This document shows positions 30,365-42,427 of a stretch of DNA of 64,000 nt, piece by piece; the stretch's first letter is position 1, and every line of letters starts with the position of its first letter. The stretch lies in assembly GCF_963678635.1 (NCBI RefSeq), contig NC_087069.1, positions 40,093,331 to 40,157,330 on the forward strand, given 5' to 3'. The DNA is from Symsagittifera roscoffensis. Lineage: Eukaryota; Xenacoelomorpha; Acoela; Convolutidae. Under the pieces are notes generated by a model that worked only from the letters and a program-made list of their open reading frames with translations, did no database searches and was not told the DNA's origin. The position numbers and the translations under genes were made by a program.

Positions 30365-30592
30365 CGAACGCAACAGCTAACAGAGCTACGCGAGAAACTT
30401 AAACGACTCCAGAAACTAGTCGACACTTACCACCCCCCGGCTAACGGCGCCGAACAACAATTGGCAAAACCGAACAACAATCCCCACCTGCCGAGCCAAA
30501 ATGACCCGAACACACCCGATGCTCCTAAAATCATGAGTCCACAGTCAAGTAACCCAGATCCCGAGAGATGGCAGGACGCAAATGCTAATTGA
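30365..30592 (+). CDS. Coiled-coil protein gene, last exon F (75 codons + TGA)
   Basis: TTTTTAG acceptor, phase 0 start. The coiled coil ends with LTELREKLKRLQKLV. A Pro/Asn/Gln-rich, probably disordered C-terminal tail follows and closes at TGA (30590-30592). Joining A to F gives 337 codons without a stop, so this is the C-terminal part of a larger protein. Long heptad regions suggest a structural or scaffold role, but no family is recognised. No clear AATAAA is seen near the stop. Confidence 0.8.
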   Translation, partial: RTQQLTELREKLKRLQKLVDTYHPPANGAEQQLAKPNNNPHLPSQNDPNTPDAPKIMSPQSSNPDPERWQDANAN

Positions 30593-31539
30593 TCGTAGTT
30601 GCAGTTACTAACCTGCTACTTAATTCGATTATTTTATCGGTTTTTCTGGTGGGGGAGGGGGTCAAGGCACAGGCGGAGATTCAAAACTTTTTTAGATCGA
30701 CCGGATGGATTTTTTAAACTTTTCCCAAACACAAAGCGAAACCTATTTTGCCAAAACTTCAGGCGCGGCAGTCAATTTTTTTGCAAAACGAGGCAAAATT
30801 GGACATTCGACCAAAAAAGACAAATGTCCAAAAATCAAAAATTTTTGACACGTGCATTTAGAAATAATTTAGTATCAGATTAAATTGATGTCGCAAAACA
30901 GATCCTGCTCGGAATTTTCGGGTGTGCTTTTAAGGCTCATTTGTAAAAAATTCAGCTTGAGATCTATTGAGAGACTGTGAAAATGTATGGTGTGTATTCA
31001 TTTGTTGAGTGTGAAAATTCGAAGATAGTTTTATCTGGCTGCCCTGTTTGTAAAATCAAATTGACCTCAATGTAAAATGTAATTGAATTATATTTTATTT
31101 GAATTATTTCAGAGTAAAATTTTTTACAGCATTTAGATTGTTTGGTAAACACTTTCAAGTGAAAACCAAACACTCAAAGAAGTCAATGCCCTACCCAAAA
31201 ACTGAAGGATCGCATAATAAGCGATGTCATTACGTAGATAGTCATTAAAATATTGTCTTCGTCACAAAAGGTTTTAAAAGGACTAGGGTAGGATTTTGAT
31301 ATAAACGTCAGCAACTGGGAATCTGACAAACAAGTAGCACCGAAAGTTCCGACCAAATTAACTACAAAAACCCTTTAAAAAATTCGAAATTTGTGTTATT
31401 TTTTATTGCGTGGTGTGGTGAGAGAAACAAACCGAAAGCTTATTTCATTGGTCACTTTTCATTTTCGAAAACAGTTTTCTTTGACAAATGAAAATAGAAA
31501 CTAAATACGTCTATTCGTACAAAAAATGGACCAATAACT
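30593..31539. other. 3' flank of the coiled-coil gene; no further gene
   Basis: Probably contains its 3' UTR at the start, then AT-rich sequence with nothing recognisable. Confidence 0.4.
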
Positions 31540-32200
31540 AACTTGTACTTGATTTTTCTAAAAGTTTTCAGATGACGCAAATTTTGTGGAAAAACATTGA
31601 GTAGGCATCTTTATAGGTATAAGAAGCTTTTGATAAAAAGTAGATGATGTCTCGTCAGATGAAAACCAAGCTTTTGCACCCGCACTGAAATTCCAAGGCC
31701 ATTCATCATTTTTAATGAACTTTTGGGCAAAAACCTTAGGAAAAATTATCTATAGATCTAATTTCATTTCCCATTTAACAATAAGATTGAATTTTTAGAA
31801 ATTAAATCAGAAATTTTTATTTTCAATAAAATCGATTGATTTTTGTAGATGTGAACTGTTTACTCTACTTACTGCATCTTTCTGCAATATTTAAACCCAA
31901 ACAAACATGTTGATCACAGTTTATTTCCCTTCAGGATTTGGCATCCACCCATCGGCTACCTTCTTATCAAAAAATTCAAATACGTTCAGTCGATCCCACT
32001 CCTCTACTTACGCCGTACGCCCAGTTTACCACCACCCTAACGAATCTTCTGAATAATCCGCCTATTTTAATTCCACCAAGTTCCCTGACCCCTACTTCCT
32101 CCCATACCCCAACAATCTCGCATACCCCCCACCGCCTCCCACACCTCACCAACGCTCCTACCATCACCGCCTTACCTACCCGCACCAAATCTTCCACCCA
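31540..32200 (+). repeat. Diverged direct duplication, copy 1 (pyrimidine-rich 3' end)
   Basis: Aligns with 33205-33860. Shared landmarks are TTTTTCTAAAAGTTTT, AAAAGCTTTTGATAAAA, ACCCATTTAACxATxAGA-type segment, ATTCAAATACGTTCAGT followed by CGATCCCA/GGATCCCA, and ACGCCGTAC..CCAGTTTACCAC. The last 200 bases are a C/T-rich low-complexity tract that generates a spurious Pro/Thr-rich 113-codon ORF. Confidence 0.65.
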
Positions 32201-33204
32201 CTATTCATTTTCGAAAACAGTTTTTGAAAAACGAACAAAATACACATGTATATATTTTATTTGCATGAAATTTTTTTGAAAATTGTGCAATTTGTCGTAA
32301 TTTTTTTGAATTGAAAAAAAAAGCTTTTAACTTTTCAATGCCAAAGATGAGTCAGACAAATCTTGATTAAAACTCGTAAGCTTGATTGATCTTGGCTTTT
32401 GATACACTGAAAATTGATTTTGTTTTCAACTTTTCCTTGCTCTTCACAAAAACATAAAACCAACCTAAACAGGAGCGTAATTCAAATGGGGTTGATTTTC
32501 TTGGCTCAATCAGACACGTTGAAAACTAGGATAGCCGGTTACTGCGCATGTAGCACAGAATGTACCGACCATAGTCTTATAAAAAAACAGGCAGAGTAAT
32601 TTTTAGAACAATTTTGTAATAAAACGAACAGAAAAAAGAGTTTTCTAATAAAATTCTAAACTTTTTAAATTTTTTTTTGCAGAAAATCATTTACATTTGC
32701 AAAAAAACTCAAACTGAAATTTGCTCTAGTAAAATTAAGTTTTCTTGGCATAAATTTAGCATAAATAGGCTACTTTGAGCCTGCTCGCTCACATTAATTG
32801 CTTGAAAACAGAATAAAAATCAAAAGCTTCAAACGGGTTTTTCTCCACCTGTTTTATCAAGTTTATCAATGTCGTATGAATCCCGACTGAAAAATTTTAA
32901 AGGATATATCACGACCTATTCCGATGATTATTTTAGATAACTGATTTTTTATAAGAAAAATACATATGAACACGAAGTCCCTTCCCATTTTCAATGGTCG
33001 GAACAAAAAACTTGAGGTGGTTGTCATAACCCTTGTAATTTCGAAATCTGAATTCCAACAAAACGAGATACATCAAAAAAGTTTTGGATTGTAGTCATAT
33101 ACATCCCTAACTAAAGTGATTGAAGCTAAAAACTGTTCCTTGGATCAATCACGGACATCGCTCCCTCGACGCTGACCTAAATCTATATTTTTTTGGGCAA
33201 AATT
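32201..33204. other. No gene recognised between duplicated segments
   Basis: AT-rich; frames up to 61 codons without features. Confidence 0.45.
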
Positions 33205-33880
33205 GACTAATAATTTGTACTCAATTTTTCTAAAAGTTTTAAGTTGACAAATTTTTTCAAAAACTTCAAGCTTAATTTTGAAAAATTTTGAAGTAGGTCA
33301 TAAAAAGCTTTTGATAAAAGTAACTGAGAGTTCTGCAGGGTACAACCAAGGTTGTGCATTGGCATTGAAGTTTCATGGACATTAATTACTTTCAATGGAT
33401 TATATTGGCAAAAACCTAAAATTAAACTATGAATATAATTAATTTTATTACCCATTTAACCATGAGAATGGATTTTCAGAAGACTTAATTCGATTTTTTT
33501 TGTTTTCAAGATAAACGATTGCTTTTTGTAGGTGTGCATTATTTATTCTTCTTATTGCAGCGTTCTGCAAAACTAAAATGCAAACGAACACGTTCATCCC
33601 TGCCACAACTCCTTTCACATCCCCTCCAACGCGCACGGCTACTCAAAACATTCAAATACGTTCAGTGGATCCCATTTTACTCTTACGCCGTACTCCCAGT
33701 TTACCACTACCCCCCTCCCTAATTAATCCGCCTGATTGCTCACCCCATTTTAGCCCCACCACCTTCGATACACCGCCACCGCTCCTACCCCTACCACCTT
33801 CCCTGTCGGCAATATTTCCCTTACCTTCAACATCTCCCCTATACCCCAAAAAACCTGGTTTTGACGGAAAGATTTGAATA
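33205..33880 (+). repeat. Diverged direct duplication, copy 2 (pyrimidine-rich 3' end)
   Basis: Second copy, about 1.66 kb downstream of the first, with the same C-rich tail, again giving a spurious Pro-rich ORF. Both copies end in simple C/T-rich DNA, so this may be a repeat family with a C-rich tail rather than a segmental duplication. Confidence 0.65.
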
Positions 33881-36800
33881 ACGGTTTGAGTAGTGACCTT
33901 CATATCTTCCGAAAAGAAAACTCATCGAATGCGAAGTAACCTGAAGTTGGGTTCCTCTATGCTCGTGATGGTTGTCTTCTACTGTTGTTTCTTGGTTTGT
34001 TTTTTTTTAATTTGGGCCCGTCGTTCGGAGTAGATTTGATTTCACTTTGGGTTTTGATTCTTGCCTGTGACTTTCATTTTATTGGCGGTGAGAATGAGGA
34101 ACACTGAATGAAGGTAGTTGTAGCAGTTTCCGTTTTTGTCCTTTCAATTGGTTGGGGGTTTCTTTTTCCAAGTTGTCATCCAACGAAAAAATTCATTTTC
34201 AAGTGAGATGAGTTTAACTTTTTGGCGTTAAGGTAAATGAAGTAAGGAGTACCATTAGCTGAATCATCATTCTTACGGAAGACGTTATCTTAATAAAAAG
34301 TTTCTCAGGGGTAATCCTGCTGTTTGAGTTCTTTACCACTTTTGTCTTATCCCCTGAGTCGTATCCTTTGTCTGTCGGATTGCGGTTTTTCAGTGGTAAG
34401 TGCTTGTTAGTGTAACCATCCTCAATCCGGTTGTTTTTCCCAGTATAACATTATAATTTCGGACATGATTGATTTCCCCTTGTCTAATCTGTCAATTAAG
34501 CTATATGAATCTATCGATTTTCAAATAGTGTTCGGTTTTCTTCCAACATTTCAAAGTGAAAACCTTAGTTTGAAGATTGATTATTGAGCGTAAGTGGTAA
34601 ATGATCGGGAAACGTCATCATTGAAGGAAAGTATTGGAGAGCTGCATAACTCTGTAAAAAATTAGTTTTTACGGTTCTTACAACTTTTCCTACCAATCTG
34701 TTGAACCTATGATCATCGACTGTACAAAATATTAGTTTTATGATATAAGAATTACAAAATTTTGACTGGTAAAACAAGAAACATGGTCCATTCTAATTAA
34801 CTCTAATATTCCATGAAATAAAATGTGGATGTAAAAAAAGTCGACAACTGTCTTAGAAGGCGCCTTCGAAGCACCTTTTGCAATAAAAAAAATTGCAAAA
34901 CGATGAATACAAAAAAGACATAATTTTTATTGCCCCAAGATAGTTCTACAAGGCTCGTAAAATCTGCATCAGTTCTTTCAATTGGTTTTGTAAGTCCTGC
35001 TAACTTTCCAACGGAAATCTGTGCTAGAAAGATTTTGATGTTCTTACTCGTTTTCGTTCATTGAGAGCAATTTTTTCCATGAGGGTGTGTCTTTCATGAT
35101 TATGAAGCCACCAGATGTATTTCGGAAGAAATTTCATGTCAAATTGGCCTGTTTATGTCTCATGAAGAATCTGCATCTTGGAGTTTTTCAAAGCGAAGGG
35201 AATGACCAGTTTTTGAAAAATGGACTTTTGGATTCGTGAAGATTTTCTATAAAATTATGGCCCGTGTTTGAGTTTTTCAGACCCATTCTCCCTCGGAGTG
35301 CCGTAACCCTTGAAAAAAAACTGGCCTTCTTCTGTTAATTGAGACAATACTTTCCTGTTAAATGTAGAAGTTTAATCCCAAATTTACAGGAAGTTTCTCG
35401 ATATTTTGTTACCAAAGCTATTTTTTTTTGGGCTTAGATCTTTTTTAACAGAATTAAAAATACTGACGGTTGATGAAATTAAATGCTTTTTGCTATTGGA
35501 CTGGTTCGTAGTTTTTATAAAATTAAAATCTGAGAAACAATTGATCAAAATTCCTTTTACAGACATCACATGGAAAAAAAAACGGAAACGGAACTGAAAT
35601 TTTTGGCAAATCATTGTCGGAAAAACCCAATCAAATACAATTTCCGAGCAGTTTTCTGATCATTTGTGAAAATATTTAAATTCGGAGCAGTAGTTTCAAT
35701 AAGTAATAGTGCGAATATGTTCTTTGTTACTTATTTTTTAATTATTTAGGATGGATGCCACTAGAGTTTTTTGCATAATTTGAAGTGGGGATTATTTTAT
35801 CCAAAGGATATCTAAAATTTGAATTAATAAAACTCTTAACTTTACCGGCAAAACAGTTTGACTGAAAATTTAAAATGTGAAAGTCTGTCTATCGATCATG
35901 TTAGTAGATTGTGATAGGTTTGTTTGTATGGTCTAAAAGCAGGGCCAATTTTAAAGCTTTCATTTCGGCAGTAATCTCAAACTCTTAACCGAATAAGGGA
36001 TTTTTATAGTGTGCAACTGCCCAGACTACTCTCAATAACTATACTTCAAGAGTGAAAAATTTTGAGTCGCCAGGGCTTAAAAATTTTAAGGCAAAAAATA
36101 TTGTTTTCCAGTTGTTTCCATAGAGCTGTTCAAATGATGATCCGATGTCGTACTGAGAAGCAGCAAACTTTAGTCTGGTTATCAAGTTAACGTCGAAGTG
36201 TGTATTTTCTGTGAAACTTACTTTTTTGTTTGATTTATACGACTACGATAGTGTTGATTTCCTTCCATTGAAGTAAGGACTTTGTGTTCAACTGAAGCCG
36301 TAGAAAACAAACAAGTAATGCGAGGTTGAATACCAGCTTTATATGGCGAGTTGTGCCGAACCAGAGAATGGACAAAGTTTTTTCGGAAACTTGTTTGGAA
36401 TTGGAATAATTGTAAAATTTGGAATAATTGTAAAATTGGAATAAATGTTTTGTCGGGTAAATAACTCACCCCGTGTCAAAAATTTCAAAATCAAACTACT
36501 CAATATATTGAGAAATTTTCCATATCGACCCATTGACGGCGAAGATGAGACTATCTAGGGTTGATAATATTTTATTTACAAACTGTTTTTAGTCTGAAAA
36601 TGCTTTTTTGGAGGCAATTGAAAAGTCGTTTTTTTTAACAATTTTTAAATGAAACATTTACGATGTTTGAAAATATGAGCCTTTAAAATGATGTGTTTTC
36701 TTTACAAGTAATAACCACAGAGCTAAAGATTCGACCCTCGTCAAAACTCTCGGAGTCATTGATCCATGAAATGAATTTGGCTTCTAGTAAAAAAAAGTCT

Positions 36801-37782
36801 CTGATTGAGCCTAATAAGTGAACCGGTAGTCTTCTCCCCTTCAGTTGTAAGCTTCTTACTGGCTCGTGTAGTTGAGTTTTTTTCTGTTTTTTTTTCTGAG
36901 CTAAATTAAAAACATTATGCATTTATTGAAGTTGACTCTCACGTTTTTTGAGCGGTAAGAGGGTTTTAAAGAGTTAAATGACTTACTGGGTTTTCGTCTC
37001 CCAAATTTTTTTTGGTAATTTCTCCACATCTTTTCTTGTCCTTCTGCATCGTAAATGTTAGTAGCGCTTTGACAGAGTAGTCGTCGTTTTCACTTTGTCC
37101 TGCTTCCGATTATGCATTGTTTACTGCACATCGCTCTCTAGGAGCATGATCAATATCTACACCAATAAAAAACGAAGGATTTTCTTGTTTGTGCTATTTT
37201 ACAATTTGACTATTTGAAATATTTACATTTTATGCTTACATTATTAAGCTATGTTACAATTACAATTTTTTGTGAAGTGTAGTTTGTACTCTCAATTTTT
37301 GCACGTAGTCTTTTAAGAGGACAGACAGATATGCGACCTTTTTTGAAAAAATTTTCCTTTCTCGTTTTATGCATAGTTTCTCCCTCTCGATATAGTGTGC
37401 TGGTTCTTCTCTCTTGACAACAAGATGTCTTTTCCGGTTGCTATGAAAAATCATTGCGGCTGAGTTGAATGTTTTCGTCATTTTTATGTGGTTGATAATT
37501 CCTTTTTTTTCTTTAAGAGCTACTCACAATGCTTTCAGCGGAAATGGTTTTCCTGCCAGGAGGTTTCTCTGGTTACAGCAGTTTCTCATGTTGTTGATTG
37601 ATGAAAGTTCCTGTAATCCATTGTTTCTCTCCATTTCTCTCAAAACACTCCAAAATGGTTTCTTTGTGTCTCTTTTTTTTGTTTCTTGTTTAAAATTTGT
37701 GTGTTTCGAGAGTTATATTTATTTTTCTGGCGAACGCCATTGACAAGAGTTCCGAAAGTTTTTAAATTGAAATGTTGAAAAC
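33881..37782. other. No confident gene; minus-strand purine-rich patches
   Basis: Several minus-strand stretches (near 34240-34420, 36690-36900 and 37270-37740) read as short Lys/Asn/Glu-rich open patches broken by stops and frame changes. With the gag-like piece at 37783 they might be remnants of a decayed retroelement, but no catalytic motif is visible. Confidence 0.3.
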
Positions 37783-37968
37783 TTAAACTTTGGTTGGCTT
37801 TTGGTTAAAAAGTCTCTCTCCTTCAGTTCCGAGGGAAAGATATAGCATGGATCTCATTTTTTTGTCTGCCTCCTCTGGACGCATTCCATTAAGTTCTTGA
37901 TTTTCTGCTTTTTGGGAAGATGCTTCTACAGCGCGGTAAAATCTTTGTTCCGGTAGGTCCCTTTCCAA
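37783..37968 (-). pseudogene. Possible retroelement gag remnant
   Basis: A 61-codon open piece without an ATG at its start. Its second half (EEADKKMRSMLYLSLGTEGERLF) resembles the stretch of invertebrate LTR-retroelement Gag proteins where a helix of the form K-x-x-x-L-L-x-x-x-G-x-E-G is followed by a short aromatic helix. Isolated and truncated on both sides. Confidence 0.3.
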
Positions 37969-38334
37969 TCTAGCGTTTTTTTACCTTGAGTTTTGTCACC
38001 TTCTGGGGTATTATAGAAGATAAGTGGCGTTGTAGGATTTCCTTACAATCGATATTCTTTTTAGCTATGATTGCTAATTGGAAAATGTCTCCTCAGTCTT
38101 ACCTTGGAGTTGGAGAGTCGATTGTGTGATTCTACCAAAATTGTGAAATTCCTCTTACGGTCGATTCACTATTGCTTGACTGCGCCATGATAAAATAATC
38201 TAATGCTAAACCTAAATCTAATTAAAATAAAAAGAACAAATATAAAATCAGTGAATTATTTAATCACTTAAAATTGGATAGAAATATAATCAAATCACAA
38301 CCCATGTTTTAGTCTTCAAAGCAACTGTCGTGTT

Positions 38335-38490
38335 TTTAGAACATAATCTCAAAACATGCTCTAAAACATAGAACATAAACACTAAAACATGATTATGTTC
38401 AACATAATTACGTTCTACATGATCAAGTTCTTCATGATTATGTTCTACATTTAGAACATAATCACGAAAACATAGAATATAATCATGAAG
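38335..38490. repeat. Imperfect short tandem repeat based on ACATAATCATGTTC
   Basis: About ten alternations of GAACATAATC-like and GATTATGTTC-like words, partly palindromic, in 155 bases. The 72-codon minus ORF with recurring Val-Glu-His-Asn is a product of this repeat. Confidence 0.6.
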
Positions 38491-38926
38491 TTTCATTTGT
38501 TGGGTCAACTTATTGTGAATTGTAAATTATTGTTAGAATCAACAAATAGGGTCAACAAGTTCTCAAAGCGCAGCATAAAAAATGAGAAATCATTCATTTG
38601 CTTAGCCTGAACGCATACAAAGATTTGTACCAGTTTGACACCTAAAAAAAAGCCAATTTTATTTCATTCAAAAATTTGAACATGTTTAAATTAGGTTTTT
38701 CCGATCGTTTCTTAGCTAGAAAGCCGCTAGTGCTTAGTTTTTGATTTTTTTTCCGATGGAACATCTGTTGAAGATCTGAAATGCTTGATTTGTCTTCATC
38801 ATTGCTTAAAAAAATACGACCACTTCACTAAACGCTGGGCAATTGTTCTAAATCGTTTATGATTTTCTTTCTAATCACTACTGAAAACCTTCAATCAGTT
38901 TTTTCATTTTTCAGCCCGAGCTTTTT

Positions 38927-41668
38927 GTTCCGACTTTCGATACAAAAGTAACGGAATATTTGTCCACGGGGTGGGTTTTTTTTTCTTCGGACAAACTTCG
39001 ACTTCTTAACTAGCCAATTTGACGGACTTTTTTTATATCATTCGAAAGCTATTGTTATCCTGAGCCTGAATTTGAAAAAATATTTTACCTGTGATTATTT
39101 TTTGTAAAGTTATGAGGGTTTAAAGATTGCCATTTTGACCAATTTGGGACAATTAACGCGCGATATAATTCGCGCTATTAACGCGTAAGCGGAGATTTAA
39201 TCCGTCTTAGAAATCGTTCCAAATTGGTTAAAAGAAGCCTATTTGCCATAATTGATTTATTACAAGGAGCGAAACTATTGTTTTGTACTTTATATGGCGT
39301 GTGGGGGTGATTTTCATTAAAAATTTTCCAAATTTTAGAAAAAAAATTTTTTTTTCATTTTATTTTATTTCATTTATTTTTTTATGTTTTTTATGTTATT
39401 ACTGCTCCATAAACTTCAAAAGGCAGTCGGAACTTACAGGGCTTCGCCCTGATACGAGCAGTCTTGTTGTTTGGACTTTCGATACGAAAGTAACGGTAAT
39501 TTTGTGCTCGGGGTTGGTTTTTTTTCTTCAGACAAATTTCGACTTTTTAACTAGCCATTTTTGACGGAATTTTTTTTTCATCATTCGAAAGCCATTTTTG
39601 TCCTGAGCTTGTCCTGAGCTTAAATTTGAAAACATATATCACCTGTGATCATTTCTCGTTATGTTATGAGGGTTTAAAGATTGCCATTTTGGCCAGTTTG
39701 ACCAATTTGGGACAATTAATGCGCGATATAATTCGCGCTATTAACGCGTAAGCGGAGATTTAATCCGTCTTATAAATCGTTTCAAATTGGTTGAAAGAAG
39801 CCTATTTGTCATAATTGATTTGTTACAAGGAGCGAAATCTATTGTTTTGTACTTTATATGGCGTGTGGGGGATGATTTTCGTAAAAAACTTCAAATTTTA
39901 GAGAGAAAAAAAATTTCATTTTATTTTATTTCAATTAATTTTTTATGTTTTTTTGCTGCACCATAAACCCTAAAAGGCAGTCGGAACATTCAGGGCTTCG
40001 CCTTGATACGAGCAGTCTTGTTTTTTGTTTATTGCTCCGACTTTCGATACGAAAGTAACGGAATATTTGTGCTCGGGGTGGGTTTTTTTTTCTTCAGACA
40101 AATTTCGACTTTTTAAGTAGCCGTTTTTGACGGAATTTTTTTAGCATTCGAAAGGTATTGTTGACTTGAGCTTGAATTTGAAAAGATATTTCACCTGTGA
40201 TCATTTTTCGTAAAGTTATGAGGGTTTAAAGGTTGCCATTTTGACCAATTTGGGACAATTAACGCGCGATATAATTCGCGCTATTAACGCGTAAGCGGAG
40301 ATTTAATCCGTCTTAGAAATCGTTCCAAATTGGTTAAAAGAAGCTTATTTGCCATAATTGATTTATTACAAGGAGCGAAACTATTGTTTTGTACTTTATA
40401 TGGCGTGTGGGGGTGATTTTCATTAAAAACTTTCCAAATTTTAGAAAAAAAAATTTTTTTTTATTTTATTTTATTTCATTTATTTTTTTATGTTTTTTAT
40501 GTTATTACTGCTCCATAAACTTCAAAAGGCAGTCGGAACTTACAGGGCTTCGCCCTGATACGAGCAGTCTTGTTGTTTGGACTTTCGATACGAAAGTAAC
40601 GGTAATTTTGTGCTCGGGGTTGGTTTTTTTTCTTCAGACAAATTTCGACTTTTTAACTAGCCATTTTTGACGGAATTTTTTTTTCATCATTCGAAAGCCA
40701 TTTTTGTCCTGAGCTTGTCCTGAGCTTAAATTTGAAAACATATATCACCTGTGATGATTTCTCGTTATGTTATGAGGGTTTAAAGATTGCCATTTTGGCC
40801 AGTTTGACCAATTTGGGACAATTAATGCGCGATATATTTCGCGCTATTAACGCGTAAGCGGAGATTTAATCCGTCTTATAAATCGTTTCAAATTGGTTGA
40901 AAGAAGCCTATTTGTCATAATTGATTTGTTACAAGGAGCGAAATCTATTGTTTTGTACTTTATATGGCGTGTGGGGGATGATTTTCGTAAAAAACTTCAA
41001 ATTTTAGAGAAAAAAAAATTTCATTTTATTTTATTTCAATTAATTTTTTATGTTTTTTTGCTGCACCATAAACCTTAAAAGGCAGTCGGAACATTCAGGG
41101 CTTCGCCTTGATACGAGCAGTCTTGTTTTTTGTTTATTGCTCCGACTTTCGATACGAAAGTAACGGAATATTTGTGCTCGGGGTGGGTTTTTTTTTCTTC
41201 AGACAAATTTCGACTTTTTAAGTAGCCGTTTTTGACGGAATTTTTTATAGCATTCGAAAGGTATTGTTGACTTGAGCTTGAATTTGAAAAGATATTTCAC
41301 CTGTGATCATTTTTCGTAAAGTTATGGGGGTTTAAAGATTGCCATTTTGGTCAATTAGGGATAATTAACGCGCGATAAATTTCGCGCTATTAACGCGTAA
41401 GCGAGATTTAATCCGTCTTAGAAATTGTTCCAAATTGGTTCAAGGAAGCTTATATGCCATAATTGATTTGTTAATAGCCGCAAAGTCTACAACTTTAAAC
41501 TTAATATGACGTGTGGGGGGATGTTTTTAAATAAAATCTCAAATTTTTTCAAAAATTTTTTAAATTTTTTTTGGTTACATTGAAAATTTTCAAGTTATTA
41601 ATGTTCCATAGACCTTAAAATGCAGTCGAAACATTCAAGGCTTGGCCCTGATACGAGCAGTCTTGTTC
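38927..41668 (+). repeat. Tandem array of a ~550 bp repeat with a 1106 bp higher-order period (5 units)
   Basis: Units begin at TCCGACTTTCGATACGAAAGTAACGG-like starts near 38929, 39474, 40030, 40579 and 41141 and end in GATACGAGCAGTCTTG. Units 1 and 3, and 2 and 4, are nearly the same, so a two-unit block of 1106 bp was duplicated; two 93-codon ORFs exactly 1106 bp apart differ by one residue. Each unit has a perfect hairpin CTTTCG-ATA-CGAAAG at the left, a CAGGGCTTCGCCCTG hairpin near the right, and a central GCGCGATATAATTCGCGC with flanking TTAACGCG. Copies outside the array show it is also dispersed. No transposase is encoded. Confidence 0.85.
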
Positions 41669-42427
41669 TTTTTATGCTGTTTTACTAAAATTGCTGTGCA
41701 AAATTTGTCGCTCAACGCAAAAGTAGAAGCTGAGCTTTTGTCATTTGGAAGTGAATATGAAATGAAGACTTCCTGTTTATATCTTGTTCATCAGTTGAAA
41801 ATTGGTTGACCAATATCAAAAACATAGTTTATACCATTACTCTTTTATGCCAAATTTTTGAATTTCAAACAAAAGTTTGTTATGACTGAAAAATATGGTA
41901 ATGCGCAGGTCAAAATTGATCCAAAGTTCAAAAAAGGACAGAATTTTCCTACTTTTCAGTAAACAGGCAAGCGTTCCGAAATGTTAAGTTTCTCACTACT
42001 GGTAGTCTTCAGTTTTTCGACATTGTAAGGGTTCAATGGCTGAAATTTAAAAAAAAAAAGATTGATTCGGTCAAAAACTTTTGTTTAAACTTTGCACGTA
42101 AACAAGCTCAACGAGCCTATGTTCTGAAAATTGAGCTTAAAGTTCGCATCATCGCGTTTATTTTTACTATTACAATTAGACGAAGGATCAAAAACGCGCT
42201 TGAAAGTTTTCGGATTCTTCGTATGTTGTTTCCATGTAAATATATAATAAACTTTCCTGCATCCTAATTTTCTATTATTGATTGTTTGAATAACTATAGT
42301 AGAATCTGAATTAAATGAAATAAATGAAATATACCATCACTGGAATTTTTTAACAGACTGTTCAAAACGCGTTTATGAGAAAAAAATAAGTTTTAAAAAC
42401 ATCGATAGGCCGTGATTTTTGAAAGTT
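41669..42427. other. No gene; 3' flank of receptor gene 1
   Basis: AT-rich; likely contains the 3' UTR of the minus-strand receptor gene at its right side. Confidence 0.45.

Noticed and set aside
31938-32279. 113-codon Pro/Thr/Ser-rich plus-strand ORF
   Set aside because: It is encoded by a C/T-rich low-complexity tail that is repeated at 33.6-33.9 kb in another reading context; no splice sites or domain.
38290-38508. 72-codon ORF with recurring Val-Glu-His-Asn
   Set aside because: Direct translation of a short palindromic tandem repeat.
39283-40670. Two nearly identical 93-codon ORFs 1106 bp apart
   Set aside because: They sit inside tandem repeat units, are composed of Phe/Tyr-rich translated T-tracts, and other units of the array do not keep the frame.
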